64,000 nt of DNA, taken from UBA6022 sp038319685 (lineage in GTDB: Bacteria; Patescibacteriota; Saccharimonadia; Saccharimonadales; Saccharimonadaceae). Location: assembly GCA_038319685.1 (NCBI GenBank), contig JBBQDN010000004.1, positions 1 through 64,000 of the forward strand, in the 5' to 3' direction. The notes beneath the pieces are model-generated. The model was not told the origin of the DNA. It made no database searches and saw only the letters and a program-made list of their open reading frames with translations. The translations under genes were made by a program, and so were the position numbers. Below are positions 32,895-42,643 of this stretch, one piece after another (position 1 is the first letter of the stretch; each line of letters opens with the position of its first letter).

Positions 32895-33803
32895 ATGTCC
32901 GAACTCCTCCACGACTACATTGAACACCTGGAAGTTGAAGGTGGTCGTTCTGCGAAGACGGCAGAAAATTATGCACTTTATTTGGAACGATTTGTCCAAT
33001 TTACAGATGATATAGATGTTGATAAAATTACAACGGAAGTAATCCGTAAATACCGGCTTTGGCTTAATCGTTTTAGAAATAACAACGATGACGACTTGGC
33101 TACGATTACACAGAGTTATCATCTTATCGCACTGAGAGGCTTCCTCACTTATCTATCAAAGCGAGATATTGCCAGCCTAAGTCCCGAAAAGATTGAACTA
33201 CCAAAAGTATCGCGTAAACAAGTAACGTTTCTACACTACGACGAAGTCGAACGACTACTTAACGAAATACCGCTCGACGATGAAACTGGGCTTCGTGACA
33301 GGGCAATTGTCGACCTCCTATTTTCGAGTGGCCTACGTGTATCTGAACTGGTTAATCTGAATAGAGACCACGTGAACACCAAGCGTCGTGAGTTTATGGT
33401 TCGCGGTAAAGGACAAAAAGATAGGCCGGTGTTTATCGGTGAAGCAGCCGCAGTACGTGTTAATGCGTACCTGGATGCTCGCATGGATAACCTCCCTCCA
33501 CTATTCCTTAGTTACAGCCGTAATAATATGAGTAGTATGGGCGGTGATTATCGCCGCCTTACCAGCCGTAGCATCCAGCGTATCATTAGTAAATATGCGC
33601 GACTCGCTGGTATTACAAAACATGTCAGCCCTCACACAATGCGTCACAGCTTTGCAACAGATCTACTGATGAACGGTGCCGATATACGAAGTGTGCAGTC
33701 TATGCTCGGGCACAGTAGCATTAGTACAACCCAGGTATATACCCATGTCACCGACGAACACCTTCGTGAAATATACGAAAAGTTTCACAGCGATACCGAC
33801 TAA
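32895..33803 (+). CDS. xerC: tyrosine recombinase, XerC/XerD type
   Basis: Resolves chromosome dimers at dif. The 302-residue protein has the core-binding N-domain (about 1-88) and the catalytic domain with all conserved residues: Arg in SSGLRVSELV, Lys in KGQKDRPV, His-x-x-Arg in HTMRHSFATD, His in LGHSSISTTQ and Tyr in VYTHV. I chose the second ATG because of the promoter spacing. C or D type cannot be told apart by eye; a lone Xer is common in streamlined genomes. The last 4 bases overlap the convergent pilin-locus end. Confidence 0.9.
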   Translation: MSELLHDYIEHLEVEGGRSAKTAENYALYLERFVQFTDDIDVDKITTEVIRKYRLWLNRFRNNNDDDLATITQSYHLIALRGFLTYLSKRDIASLSPEKIELPKVSRKQVTFLHYDEVERLLNEIPLDDETGLRDRAIVDLLFSSGLRVSELVNLNRDHVNTKRREFMVRGKGQKDRPVFIGEAAAVRVNAYLDARMDNLPPLFLSYSRNNMSSMGGDYRRLTSRSIQRIISKYARLAGITKHVSPHTMRHSFATDLLMNGADIRSVQSMLGHSSISTTQVYTHVTDEHLREIYEKFHSDTD

Positions 33804-34978
33804 GGTGTAGGTGTACAGACTCCGGAAATATTAACGCCATAATCAGCTGGGTTGTCGGTGATTGAAAAGTTCTTGCAAAGATCACGTTCGATATCAATCG
33901 CCGCTTGTGGATATGGGAAGTTTCCCCCGAGAGTTACTCGTGCCTTGACGCGACGGAATACATCGTTTGCTCGCCCTGTCGAATCGACCTCGGACTGCGC
34001 CCCAGAGAACGGCACATACGCAGCACCATTTTTAAGTCTAACTTTAAATGTTGACTTGTTATAAAGTGCGCTTAGCCGTAGCGATGCCGTACGGGTACCG
34101 ACCGTTCCATTAATCGGTTCGGGTACGCTGATGGTCGTCGTGCAGCCATAAAGTGCTGTGTTCAAGTCATTTTCACATTTGACAAGTTGAGGCGAGGCAA
34201 CGCCACTTCGGCGAACATCAATCCCGAAGCTTTTACTATTCGATCCAGCCTTCGAAGGATACAAGAAAAGTGTATGTGCATCACTCTTCCCGCCAACCGT
34301 ATCATCAAAGTCAGTAAGCGAGAAGTTATCACTAGTCTGGATAAGCTGCGTACGTAATAAAGCCGGTGCATTAGTTGGCCAGTTAGGAGCATTTACTGAC
34401 GGAAGTTCAATGCCTGAACCAGACGAAGGAAACGCCAGGTCCTGACTTCCCGACGGGGACGAAAAGTCACCCGAAGTGAACCAACTAAGTTCAATCGTAT
34501 CAAATGGTGCACTTGAAACTAATGGCACGATCTGTGAATCGTTCGCCTGCAGCGTGCCGATGTAATCTGGAGTATCGAGTATTTTGACGCAGGTATACGC
34601 CTGGTCGAGTTTTTTATCTGACGCATTCTGCTGAATTAAAGTTTCATTATTGGTCAGCGGTATGTTGAGCGCGACAGAAACAGATTTGCATGAGTTTGAC
34701 GCAACTGCGGCTTGGACCGTCACACAGTTTACCCCTGGTCCCGATGTTCCTTGCTCACATGCTTGATTTAGGAGCAAAGCCCTTTTTGCATCTTCGATAC
34801 CGGCTTGAGCCGAATCGTATGCACTTTGCGACAGGTCACTTGTTGTTGCCTGTTGTTGATCTCGCAGCATTAACTGAACAAAACTAATCGTGACAATCGT
34901 GACAAGTAGTGCAGTGAAAAGGACAATAAATAACGATACCGCGCCACGTTCATAATTATGTTGTTTTTTAATCATCAT
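33800..34978 (-). CDS. PilX-like pilus assembly protein
   Basis: A 392-residue exported protein with one N-terminal membrane span (about 12-34) after KQHNYERGAVSLFIV. There is no GFxxxE prepilin site, as in PilX proteins where the cleavage site is diverged. The rest is beta-rich and of unknown function. It is the last gene of the pilus locus (start 6 nt after the preceding minor pilin). It probably acts in pilus tip or assembly. Confidence 0.65.
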   Translation of the reverse strand: MMIKKQHNYERGAVSLFIVLFTALLVTIVTISFVQLMLRDQQQATTSDLSQSAYDSAQAGIEDAKRALLLNQACEQGTSGPGVNCVTVQAAVASNSCKSVSVALNIPLTNNETLIQQNASDKKLDQAYTCVKILDTPDYIGTLQANDSQIVPLVSSAPFDTIELSWFTSGDFSSPSGSQDLAFPSSGSGIELPSVNAPNWPTNAPALLRTQLIQTSDNFSLTDFDDTVGGKSDAHTLFLYPSKAGSNSKSFGIDVRRSGVASPQLVKCENDLNTALYGCTTTISVPEPINGTVGTRTASLRLSALYNKSTFKVRLKNGAAYVPFSGAQSEVDSTGRANDVFRRVKARVTLGGNFPYPQAAIDIERDLCKNFSITDNPADYGVNISGVCTPTP

Positions 34979-34983
34979 ACTCC

Positions 34984-35682
34984 TTAATTTCCTGTCTGGA
35001 CTTTATTACCAGCCCGCGCAGTAATATCAAATTGATTCACTGAACAATAATCTTCGTTACCAGCTCCATCACTAGGTGATTTACATGATGTATCTGTCGT
35101 CGTTAGCTGTTCTCCGTCATTAGTTCCGATAGTTATAGAAATCAAGTACAGTGCCTGTTTGATAATTGTATCTTCGACACCTTTGCTGACAGTAAAAACA
35201 TGAACTACCAAATCACGGTCACCACCACTCAGTAGTTCGTCTGACGCATTTTTTACGATACCTTGATCAGGATTATCACATAAATTACCCCCTGGATCGT
35301 TCACCTTGACAAGCCGGATAGCGTCCGGAGAATCGACATATACGTTGTATATCGACGGTGCACCAGGACCACCCCGAAGCGCCTTGCCTATGTTCCATAC
35401 GTAGGTCGATCGACCAGTACAAAGTCGTCCACCGCCTGATTTGACAATGTAACGACTAGTCGGAGATGCAATATCAAATGGCTCACTCTGAGCAATTGTA
35501 CGCGTGATATCATCCGAAATGGATCGACCGGCTTGGTTGACTTCCTTGAGCGTAATACCTTTGTTGTACATATCACTTATTTGAATAGTTGTCATTGCAA
35601 CAGCCATCAAAAGTAGTGCGGTAAATGTCATTGCTAACATTAACTCAATGATCGTAAAACCTTTTTGACTAACGTGGCTCAT
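34984..35682 (-). CDS. prepilin-like protein (PilW type)
   Basis: A 232-residue minor pilin. The class III signal is GFTIIELMLAMTF (8-20), with Gly-1, Phe+1 and Glu+5 in place, followed by a hydrophobic helix. The C-terminal part has paired cysteines (CKSP ... DYCSV) as in minor pilins. The start overlaps the preceding PilV-like gene by 14 nt, so translation is coupled. Confidence 0.8.
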   Translation of the reverse strand: MSHVSQKGFTIIELMLAMTFTALLLMAVAMTTIQISDMYNKGITLKEVNQAGRSISDDITRTIAQSEPFDIASPTSRYIVKSGGGRLCTGRSTYVWNIGKALRGGPGAPSIYNVYVDSPDAIRLVKVNDPGGNLCDNPDQGIVKNASDELLSGGDRDLVVHVFTVSKGVEDTIIKQALYLISITIGTNDGEQLTTTDTSCKSPSDGAGNEDYCSVNQFDITARAGNKVQTGN

Positions 35683-36295
35683 ATAACCTCACAATGGTTC
35701 CAAGGGTTGAAACAACGTTGCTTCCTGGGCTATTCCAGCAGGTACGAATATGAAAGTCTACATAGCCTAGTTGGCCAACAGAACCTGATCGAACTGCTTC
35801 GATCCATATACCATAGGCATCAGTAATAACACCGCTGCCATCGTATCGTATCTGTGCAAAAGGAGGTGAACCTACAAGTGACGCAGACTTTGGTGCTTGG
35901 TTCCATACGATACCCGTTGTTGCATTGACAACAAATGCCTTAGTCGTAGGCAGCGTATCTGGACAGGTCGCACCTGAAGCACCGGCAAATGCACTCGCCT
36001 GTGCGACTGTTTTATTATTGGTAATTTCAAGCCACTGTGCAGCGATACCGGTCGGAGCTGGACCGCCACGCTGATAATTTGCGATGTACGACTGATTAAT
36101 AAAACGAAGTGTTTCAGCCTGTGCATCCATTTGTTGCCGTACCAACGTAACCTCAAGTGAACGCTGTGCAACCGAAAGACTCTGGTTCATAATTGCCAAG
36201 CTTCCTACGGCAATCATACTAAACAAGGCAATCGCAAAGAGAACCTCGATAATCGTGTCGCCCTGTTCCGCACGAGATGATCGTACTAACCGCAT
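35669..36295 (-). CDS. prepilin-like protein (PilV type)
   Basis: A 208-residue minor pilin with signal QGDTIIEVLFAIALFSM (about 11-27): the +1 residue is Asp and Glu+5 is kept. Two cysteines in CWNSPG and CPDT may form a disulfide. Overlaps its neighbours at both ends (10 and 14 nt). Confidence 0.78.
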   Translation of the reverse strand: MRLVRSSRAEQGDTIIEVLFAIALFSMIAVGSLAIMNQSLSVAQRSLEVTLVRQQMDAQAETLRFINQSYIANYQRGGPAPTGIAAQWLEITNNKTVAQASAFAGASGATCPDTLPTTKAFVVNATTGIVWNQAPKSASLVGSPPFAQIRYDGSGVITDAYGIWIEAVRSGSVGQLGYVDFHIRTCWNSPGSNVVSTLGTIVRLYEPR

Positions 36296-37020
36296 AGTCC
36301 ATCCGTTTCCAGCGGAATATTGACCGCCCCTTGGTTACTGGCAAACGCATCGATCTTTACCCCTATCTGTTTACCAACAAATGTCCCCTGTGATGCTGCG
36401 ACACATAATATCTTGTCAGCAGACTGATTGGTTGGTACCACCATTGAACGAATATTTGCAGATGAAACAACACTGTCAGTGACAAATGTTTTAATTGCTC
36501 CGCTTAGCGGCGAGCGGACAATCAGTATTGACACCGAATATGGAGTTGCCGCAGGTTGCTTGACAACAACCGCCTGCCAACTTGTTTCAAGAGTCTGCTG
36601 ATCGATAGTTGATATGCTCATATTGTACGCGGCGAGTTCAGCGACGTCGCTTACTCCAGCGGGGCCGACAGGTCGATAACCAATAACGTTTGATATTGTG
36701 ATAGTCTTACCTGTATCAATGGTCACAAAACGGCCCAGGAGCACGCACTCACTTGTACCTCTTGGTTCACCAGTCGGATCCACGCTTGCACTAGCAGAAC
36801 TATCACAGCTCCAGTTAGCTTGTCGACTATTCACTGTATTAGCTACTTCGTTATATTGCAGTTGAAGAGTTGATTTGAGCGTATTGACACTATCGCGGTA
36901 GCGCTGCTGGCCAATTGCAACCCCAGATCCAACCAAAATAGCAACCGCAAGCGCACCGGTGACAGCGAGAAAAAGCATTGTTTCGATGAATGTAAAACCG
37001 TGGGTATCAGTCGTGCTCAT
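36286..37020 (-). CDS. prepilin-like protein (FimT/GspH type)
   Basis: A 244-residue minor pilin with signal HGFTFIETMLFLAVTGALAV (about 7-26). It has two cysteine pairs further on (NWSCDSS ... SECVL and ILCVAAS ... DGLCG). First of the three overlapping minor pilin genes; a 30-nt gap separates it from pilD. Confidence 0.78.
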   Translation of the reverse strand: MSTTDTHGFTFIETMLFLAVTGALAVAILVGSGVAIGQQRYRDSVNTLKSTLQLQYNEVANTVNSRQANWSCDSSASASVDPTGEPRGTSECVLLGRFVTIDTGKTITISNVIGYRPVGPAGVSDVAELAAYNMSISTIDQQTLETSWQAVVVKQPAATPYSVSILIVRSPLSGAIKTFVTDSVVSSANIRSMVVPTNQSADKILCVAASQGTFVGKQIGVKIDAFASNQGAVNIPLETDGLCG

Positions 37021-37059
37021 TTGTGCATCATTATAGCATAACCAGGTTGCAAGGTGCTC

Positions 37060-37938
37060 CTAAAAAGTCAGCGAAAAATACCAGCCCAACAGCTGCGCCC
37101 CACATAAGCCAGCAAAAGCATACCCGGCGATAAGGAATGGGCCAAATGGCACGTGTGAAGTTCGTTTTAATCTGCCCGTTACGATACCAGGAAGAACAAT
37201 AATACAGCCGATAACATTCGCTGCAAATAGCGCAATAAAGGCTAATTCCCAACGCCCGAGCAGGAGCGCTAAAGCAAGTCCAAGCTTGACATCGCCAAAT
37301 CCGATCCACGCACCTTTCGAGACAGCCCACAGGATACCATACAGGCCACTCAAGATAGCAACAGCTCCGGCCAGAGACGTGATCCGTGACAGATCAGTAA
37401 TATCCGTAGCAATAGTGAGTACCGCAGCAATCACGCCGACGCCGACCAAAGGAAAAACGACCTGATTCGGTAGTAGAAACCACCGTAGGTCGTACATGAA
37501 CAAAATCGCCAACATCACGCCGGATATCAACCAGACAACAAACTGAGCGGTCACAATACCTGTATTGAACGGTTCTGGCCACAGCCAAAACGACACGACA
37601 AAGAACAGTGCTACACCAAGTTCGGCAAGTGGTTCCATCGGTCCAATCGGTTTGCGACAATAGCGACACTTACCACCAATCTGGATCCAACTAAAAAGTG
37701 GTACCATGTCATACCAGGACAGCCTGTGCCGACAGTGCAGGCAGCGTGAATAATCAGTCGTCAACTTTTCTTTTGTCAGTGATAATAATGCATCGTATTC
37801 TCGCTTCGATACCTTTTCACCTTCCTGTTTGTCTTGGACGAGTTGTCTTGCGCGCAGTCGCCATACGGTCGCGGCGGCAAAACTACCCAAACATAACCCA
37901 AAAACCGCTAGAATGGCATATATTGTAATGATTTCCAT
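37060..37938 (-). CDS. pilD: prepilin peptidase / N-methyltransferase
   Basis: Cleaves and methylates prepilins. The 292-residue protein has the cytoplasmic zinc domain with CLHCRHRLSW ... CRYCRKPI (around residues 65-100), the aspartate pair of the A24 peptidases in DLRWFLLPNQ and GFGDVKLGLAL, and about eight membrane spans. The start I prefer (37938) is the fifth in-frame ATG codon: the -10 box TATGAT overlaps the first ATG codons and lies 7 nt upstream, so the message is leaderless. Confidence 0.93.
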   Translation of the reverse strand: MEIITIYAILAVFGLCLGSFAAATVWRLRARQLVQDKQEGEKVSKREYDALLSLTKEKLTTDYSRCLHCRHRLSWYDMVPLFSWIQIGGKCRYCRKPIGPMEPLAELGVALFFVVSFWLWPEPFNTGIVTAQFVVWLISGVMLAILFMYDLRWFLLPNQVVFPLVGVGVIAAVLTIATDITDLSRITSLAGAVAILSGLYGILWAVSKGAWIGFGDVKLGLALALLLGRWELAFIALFAANVIGCIIVLPGIVTGRLKRTSHVPFGPFLIAGYAFAGLCGAQLLGWYFSLTF

Positions 37939-37945
37939 ATACTTC

Positions 37946-37973
37946 ATCATACCCTACCAAATCGCTAATGCAA
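37946..37973 (-). promoter_or_regulatory. pilD promoter (leaderless)
   Basis: TTGCAT, a 16-nt spacer and TATGAT. It gives transcription starting at about the ATG at 37938. It partly overlaps the pilA terminator. Confidence 0.6.
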
Positions 37974-38001
37974 AACCCAGCTTGCAATTTGCAAACTGGG
38001 T
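37972..38001 (-). terminator. pilA terminator
   Basis: ACCCAG plus TTTGCAA paired with TTGCAAG plus CTGGGT, a long stem with a tight loop followed by TTTTG on the minus strand, 30 nt after pilA. Confidence 0.75.
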
Positions 38002-38032
38002 ATTTGGCTATGGACGAATTGTTAACTACTCA

Positions 38033-38485
38033 CTAGTTGTTAACACAGAAGATGCCACCACCTTCAAGTCGCATCTGAAGAGCAACTTTACGCGGACCTT
38101 GACCAGTCGTTAGTAATTCGCCGTTACAGATAGAGCCAGTCGTCGCTGCGATATTAGGGCTCGTCGCGTTGAAAGCAGTTGCTATAGCACCGAATGCATA
38201 GTCGGTACCGTTTGGATCAACAAAGGTATCACCTGACGTCTTTAGATAGTTGGTAATAAACGTTGCGTCAAATGTCGGCAACGCGCCTCGGTTATTTGAC
38301 TGAAAGCTGTTGACCGCTGATTGCATGCGACTAAGGTCATTCTTGCGCTGTGTATCACGTTGTCCACGCTGCAGTGCAGGCAGTGCGATGAATACCATAA
38401 GGAATATTAGTCCAGCAATCGCCAGTACCAAGACAACCTCAATAATTGTAAATCCTTTTTCTTTATTTTGTAGCTGTACGTTCAT
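38033..38485 (-). CDS. pilA: major type IV pilin (prepilin)
   Basis: A 150-residue prepilin with a short basic leader (MNVQLQNKEK), the signal GFTIIEVVLVLAIAGLIFLM (11-30) and the conserved hydrophobic helix. The globular part (RKNDLSRMQSAVNSFQSNNRG) holds two cysteines (SICNGE and IFCVNN) that likely form the C-terminal disulfide loop. AAGGTGG lies 9-10 nt upstream of the ATG. It has its own promoter and terminator in the locus, in keeping with a need for much pilin. Confidence 0.88.
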   Translation of the reverse strand: MNVQLQNKEKGFTIIEVVLVLAIAGLIFLMVFIALPALQRGQRDTQRKNDLSRMQSAVNSFQSNNRGALPTFDATFITNYLKTSGDTFVDPNGTDYAFGAIATAFNATSPNIAATTGSICNGELLTTGQGPRKVALQMRLEGGGIFCVNN

Positions 38486-38543
38486 AAAATCTATTCCACC
38501 TTTCTGTGAACAAATTAATGTGTGCGTCTTTACGCTTATGTTT

Positions 38544-38572
38544 ATAGTACAGCACGATCTCAGTCTTGTCTA
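38544..38572 (-). promoter_or_regulatory. pilA promoter
   Basis: TAGACA, a 17-nt spacer and TACTAT with an upstream TG. The -35 box overlaps the pilC stop codon. Leader about 50 nt. Confidence 0.7.
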
Positions 38573-39781
38573 TATATTTACGCCATTTACCAAACTATAG
38601 ATTGGCAGAAGGATTGCACCGACCATTCCGCCAGCGACAATAGCCAAAACAACCATCAGAATTGGCTCGATAAGCGTTGAGATCGCTTTGATTTCTTCGT
38701 CAAGTTCGTCTTCAAAAACCTGTGCGGTTTTACCTAGCATTTCGTCGATTTTACCAGATTGCTCACCAATTTTGATCATCTGAGGTACTAAAGGAAGAAT
38801 ATAGTCTTCGGATTGTAACGAAGAAGAGAGTGCCTTGCCGCCCTTTACCTTTTCGGCTGCCCGGTCGATACTTTTCCCGATCACTGTATTGTTGACTGCT
38901 TCACTGGTGATACGAAGCATGTCAAGCATTGCCACGCCCGTTGCTAGTAGAGTCTGACCGGTCCGCGCCAGACGCGCCATATACAGTTTACGAAACATTT
39001 TTCCAAACAGCGGTACATTCAGTTTGAGTGTATCCATCATCTTGATGCCACTTTCAGTTTTAAGAAACTGGAGAAAGAAGTAGACGGCAACACCGACAAT
39101 AATAATCGTCAGCCACCAGAATTTCGCCAAAAAATCTGCTGACGACACCATGACCTGGGTCAGGAATGGTAATTCTTTTTTAAGGTCATGGTAGAGTTTT
39201 TCGACTTGCGGGACAACAGTAAACAGCATAAATGCCATTACGCCAAAAATAACAACAAGGACAATCACTGGGTACGTCAACGCCCCTTTAATCTTGCTCA
39301 TTGTTGCAGCATCTTTTTCCTGCTGAGTCGCGATGCGGCGCATCGAATCATCGAGTGTTCCTGACGCCTCACCAGCTGCGATCAGTGCCAAGAAAACCTT
39401 GTCGAACACCTCGGAGTGTTTTGAAAATGATTCAGCCAACGAACGACCACCTTCGACGGAGGCGATAATGTCCTGAATAACACCCTGAAGGCGTTTATTT
39501 TGCGTCTGTTCTAGCACCGTCCGGAGGCTTTGTGAAAGTGGAAGGCCAGCCCCAATGAGCGTTGCTAACTGACGTGTAAACACAATGCGGTCTTTGGTTG
39601 TTACGCGGTTTTTAAGTCCACTTAACAATCCACCGCCTTCATTTACCTCTTTAATATCAAGCGGCGTAAATCCTTGTTCGATCAACAGTTTGGCTGCTGA
39701 ATTTTCGGAATCCGCCTGGACAGTTGCTTTGACGATTTTATTCGTTGCCCCATCTCTGGCTTGATAGTTAAATTTCTTCAC
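38570..39781 (-). CDS. pilC: pilus inner-membrane platform protein PilC
   Basis: A 403-residue T2SF-family protein with two homologous halves, each ending in membrane spans (about 170-200, 215-235 and 375-395). Recognisable are FNYQARDGATNKIVK at the start, GLPLSQSLRTVLEQTQN, and the second-half GVAMLDMLRITSEAV. It couples the motor ATPases to the growing fibre. Starts 3 nt after pilT. Confidence 0.93.
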   Translation of the reverse strand: MKKFNYQARDGATNKIVKATVQADSENSAAKLLIEQGFTPLDIKEVNEGGGLLSGLKNRVTTKDRIVFTRQLATLIGAGLPLSQSLRTVLEQTQNKRLQGVIQDIIASVEGGRSLAESFSKHSEVFDKVFLALIAAGEASGTLDDSMRRIATQQEKDAATMSKIKGALTYPVIVLVVIFGVMAFMLFTVVPQVEKLYHDLKKELPFLTQVMVSSADFLAKFWWLTIIIVGVAVYFFLQFLKTESGIKMMDTLKLNVPLFGKMFRKLYMARLARTGQTLLATGVAMLDMLRITSEAVNNTVIGKSIDRAAEKVKGGKALSSSLQSEDYILPLVPQMIKIGEQSGKIDEMLGKTAQVFEDELDEEIKAISTLIEPILMVVLAIVAGGMVGAILLPIYSLVNGVNI

Positions 39782-39784
39782 GGA

Positions 39785-40855
39785 TTATCCCCTCATCAAT
39801 CGTTCAAATTCAGTTAAATCAACCGCAAAATTACGAGCTTCATCATAGGTCACCGTGCCACTTTGGACAAGGCTCACTAATGTACGATCCATTGTCTGCA
39901 TCCCCTGGTCGGCACTTGTTTGGATCACCGCATCGAGCTGATGGCTCTTGCCTTCACGGATAATATTACGGACTGCCGGATTGGCAATCAAGACCTCGGC
40001 CGCCACGACACGACCGCCGCCGATGGCTGGTACTAGGCGCTGCGAACAAATAGCCATCAAAATATTACTCAGCTGTGCCCTTATCTGCGGTTGCTGGTGC
40101 GGCGGAAATACGTCGATCATACGGTCAATTGATTGTGCTGCACTGTTGGTATGAAGTGTTGCAAATACCAAGTGCCCGGTTTCAGCAATCGTGATGGCCG
40201 CTGAGATTGTTTCAAGGTCACGCATCTCGCCGATCAGGACGACATCTGGGTCCTGACGCAGACTTGAACGAAGCGCAGCCGAGAACGAATAGGTGTCGTA
40301 ATGTACTTCACGCTGAACAACAACTGATTTTTTCGACTTGTGGGTAAATTCGATTGGATCTTCGATGGTAATAATATGCTGTGCACGTTCGACATTAATC
40401 TTGTCGACAAGTGACGCAAGTGTTGTTGATTTACCAGAACCAGTCGGTCCAGTCACGAGCACAAGCCCGCGTGGATAATCAGCAAAACTCATCACTACCG
40501 GAGGCATGCCAAGTTCGGTAACTGATTTAATTTCATTTGGAATCAAACGGAGTGCCGCTGCAAGGTTACCGCGTTCATGAAAAGCATTCACACGGAAACG
40601 ACCGAGTGTCCCGAACGCGAAGCTAAAGTCGAATTCCTTGTCTTTGATAAGGATTTGCTGCTGGTCTTGATCCAAGATAGCAAAAACAAGCGATTCAATC
40701 GCAGGTTCATCAAGCGCATTGTAGCCAGGGATAGGCGCAAGTGTCCCATCGACGCGAAGCATCGGTGGCAACCCAACCTGCAGATGAAGGTCTGATGCCC
40801 TTTTCTTGACGACTTCTTCGAGCAGTACTTCTATTCGTAGTTCTTGTGTATTCAT
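39785..40855 (-). CDS. pilT: pilus retraction ATPase PilT
   Basis: A 356-residue hexameric ATPase with Walker A GPTGSGKSTTLASLVD (about 130-145), IEDPIEFTH, the Walker B region PDVVLIGEMRDLETISAAI and AETGHLVFATLHTNSA. Retracts type IV pili, powering twitching and DNA uptake. Length is typical (344 in Pseudomonas). The pair pilT-pilB implies both extension and retraction. Confidence 0.95.
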   Translation of the reverse strand: MNTQELRIEVLLEEVVKKRASDLHLQVGLPPMLRVDGTLAPIPGYNALDEPAIESLVFAILDQDQQQILIKDKEFDFSFAFGTLGRFRVNAFHERGNLAAALRLIPNEIKSVTELGMPPVVMSFADYPRGLVLVTGPTGSGKSTTLASLVDKINVERAQHIITIEDPIEFTHKSKKSVVVQREVHYDTYSFSAALRSSLRQDPDVVLIGEMRDLETISAAITIAETGHLVFATLHTNSAAQSIDRMIDVFPPHQQPQIRAQLSNILMAICSQRLVPAIGGGRVVAAEVLIANPAVRNIIREGKSHQLDAVIQTSADQGMQTMDRTLVSLVQSGTVTYDEARNFAVDLTEFERLMRG

Positions 40856-40868
40856 GTTTCCACCCTTC

Positions 40869-42632
40869 TTATGCTATATCTGCCGCAACGCGGTTAACTT
40901 CTTCGATTGTTGTAATGCCCTGGAGTGCCTTGAGGTACCCATCTTGGCGCATTGTGATCATACCCTGTTCAACTGCCTTGCGCTGAATCTCAGAACTTGT
41001 TGCCCGAGCCACGATCAAATTTTGAATTTCTTCGGTGACGTTCATCACCTCATACAGTCCAGCTCGCCCAGTGTAACCCCGTGGTGTCTGCAGAGTATCC
41101 TTACCCTTGACTAAAGTATAAGCGCTTTTCCCTGCTAGTGGCAAGTCTTTATACCCAAGATCTTCAGAAACACTTAAAACGTCTTCTTTAGTTTTAGGCA
41201 AAAGATGCCCTACGGTTGCCATAATATTCTCCGTTTCAATCGGCGATGATTCATAACTATCGCGTTTTGGTGCGACGCGCCTGACGAGTCGTTGACCGAT
41301 GATTGTATTAACAGTACTAGCGATCAGGAACGGTTCAATACCCATGTCCAGCAGACGCGGCAACACCCCTGCTGCAGAGTTTGTGTGGAGCGTACTGAAC
41401 ACTAAGTGTCCTGTCAGTGCAGCCTGGACCGCCAGGTTAGCCGTTTCTGAGTCACGAATCTCACCTACCATCACGACATTCGGATCTTGGCGAAGGATAG
41501 AACGAAGTCCTGAAGCAAACGTCAGGCCAACGTCAGCATTTACCTGAATCTGATTGACGCCGTCCATCTTATACTCGACGGGATCTTCGAGGGTGACAAT
41601 ATTGATACTCTCGTCTTTGATTTCTTTGATCAGTGCGTACAGACTAGTCGATTTACCTGAACCGGTCGGCCCCGATGTCAGCACCATGCCGTTTGGTTTG
41701 CGAATACCTTTGCGAATCTCGCGAAGTGCCCGGCCAGCATACCCCATCTCTTCGATGTCAAAGCTGTTCCCCGTTTTATCAAGCAAACGAATCACTACCT
41801 GTTCACCCCAGACCACGGGGCTAATAGCGATACGAAGGTCGACTTCTTTTTGAGCAACTTTAACGGTAAAGTTGCCGTCCTGAGGAACGCGGTGTTCATC
41901 AATTTTAAGGCTCGAGAGGATTTTAATTCGGCTGACCAATGCCGGCTCGATTGATTTTGGCAGCTGCATAATTTCACGAAGTACGCCGTCGACACGACAT
42001 CGAATTTTAAGTGCTTTTTCAAGTGGTTCAATGTGAATATCACTGGCACGAGATTTGACTGCGTACTCGAGAATAGTACTCAGTGCACGACTAATCGGCG
42101 AATCCTGAACAATTGTCTTAATATCGTTATCACTTTTGGTAGTTGCCTCGGCCTGAGACGCCTCGGCTGCCTCATCGACACTCGAAAGGTCAGTTCGGTA
42201 CTGTTCAAGGACATGACGAACCCCCGTTTCAGAGGCCATAAATACTTTTATAGGGCGCTGGATGCGATTTGCAAGATAGTCAACTGCCTGGACATTGTTG
42301 GCATCAATCATGGCGACAGCAAGTCGATTTTGTACTTCTGCGAGTGGTACTGCCATAAAACGCGCGGCAATATCTTCGGGAAGCAAGTTCAGTGCCGACT
42401 GTTCAATCAAGCTGTTTGTCAAGTTTACATACGGCACACCAGATACCTGCGCAATAGCGTGCGTCAGGAGTTCTTCATCAACAATTCCTTGTTCGGTAAG
42501 AAACGCAAGCAGCGGCTTACTGACAGCTACCGCATCGGTCTGTGCAGCCTGCAAGACTTCGCGTGTTACTAAACCTTCGTTTGAAAGGAGGTCTAGTAAC
42601 TTTTCTTGGATATCACCGGTCAGAAGTGCCAT
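40869..42632 (-). CDS. pilB: pilus extension ATPase PilB
   Basis: A 587-residue GspE/PilB ATPase. The N-terminal MshE-like domain (about 1-170, with LLTHAIAQVSGVPYVNL) is followed by the ATPase core: Walker A GPTGSGKSTSLYALI, EDPVEYKMDGVNQIQVN, and Walker B VVMVGEIRDSETANLA. The tetracysteine zinc motif of classical PilB (CxxC...CxxC) is absent between them, where SYESSPIETENIM lies instead. Powers pilus assembly. Confidence 0.93.
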   Translation of the reverse strand: MALLTGDIQEKLLDLLSNEGLVTREVLQAAQTDAVAVSKPLLAFLTEQGIVDEELLTHAIAQVSGVPYVNLTNSLIEQSALNLLPEDIAARFMAVPLAEVQNRLAVAMIDANNVQAVDYLANRIQRPIKVFMASETGVRHVLEQYRTDLSSVDEAAEASQAEATTKSDNDIKTIVQDSPISRALSTILEYAVKSRASDIHIEPLEKALKIRCRVDGVLREIMQLPKSIEPALVSRIKILSSLKIDEHRVPQDGNFTVKVAQKEVDLRIAISPVVWGEQVVIRLLDKTGNSFDIEEMGYAGRALREIRKGIRKPNGMVLTSGPTGSGKSTSLYALIKEIKDESINIVTLEDPVEYKMDGVNQIQVNADVGLTFASGLRSILRQDPNVVMVGEIRDSETANLAVQAALTGHLVFSTLHTNSAAGVLPRLLDMGIEPFLIASTVNTIIGQRLVRRVAPKRDSYESSPIETENIMATVGHLLPKTKEDVLSVSEDLGYKDLPLAGKSAYTLVKGKDTLQTPRGYTGRAGLYEVMNVTEEIQNLIVARATSSEIQRKAVEQGMITMRQDGYLKALQGITTIEEVNRVAADIA

Positions 42633-42643
42633 ATGTGGCCACC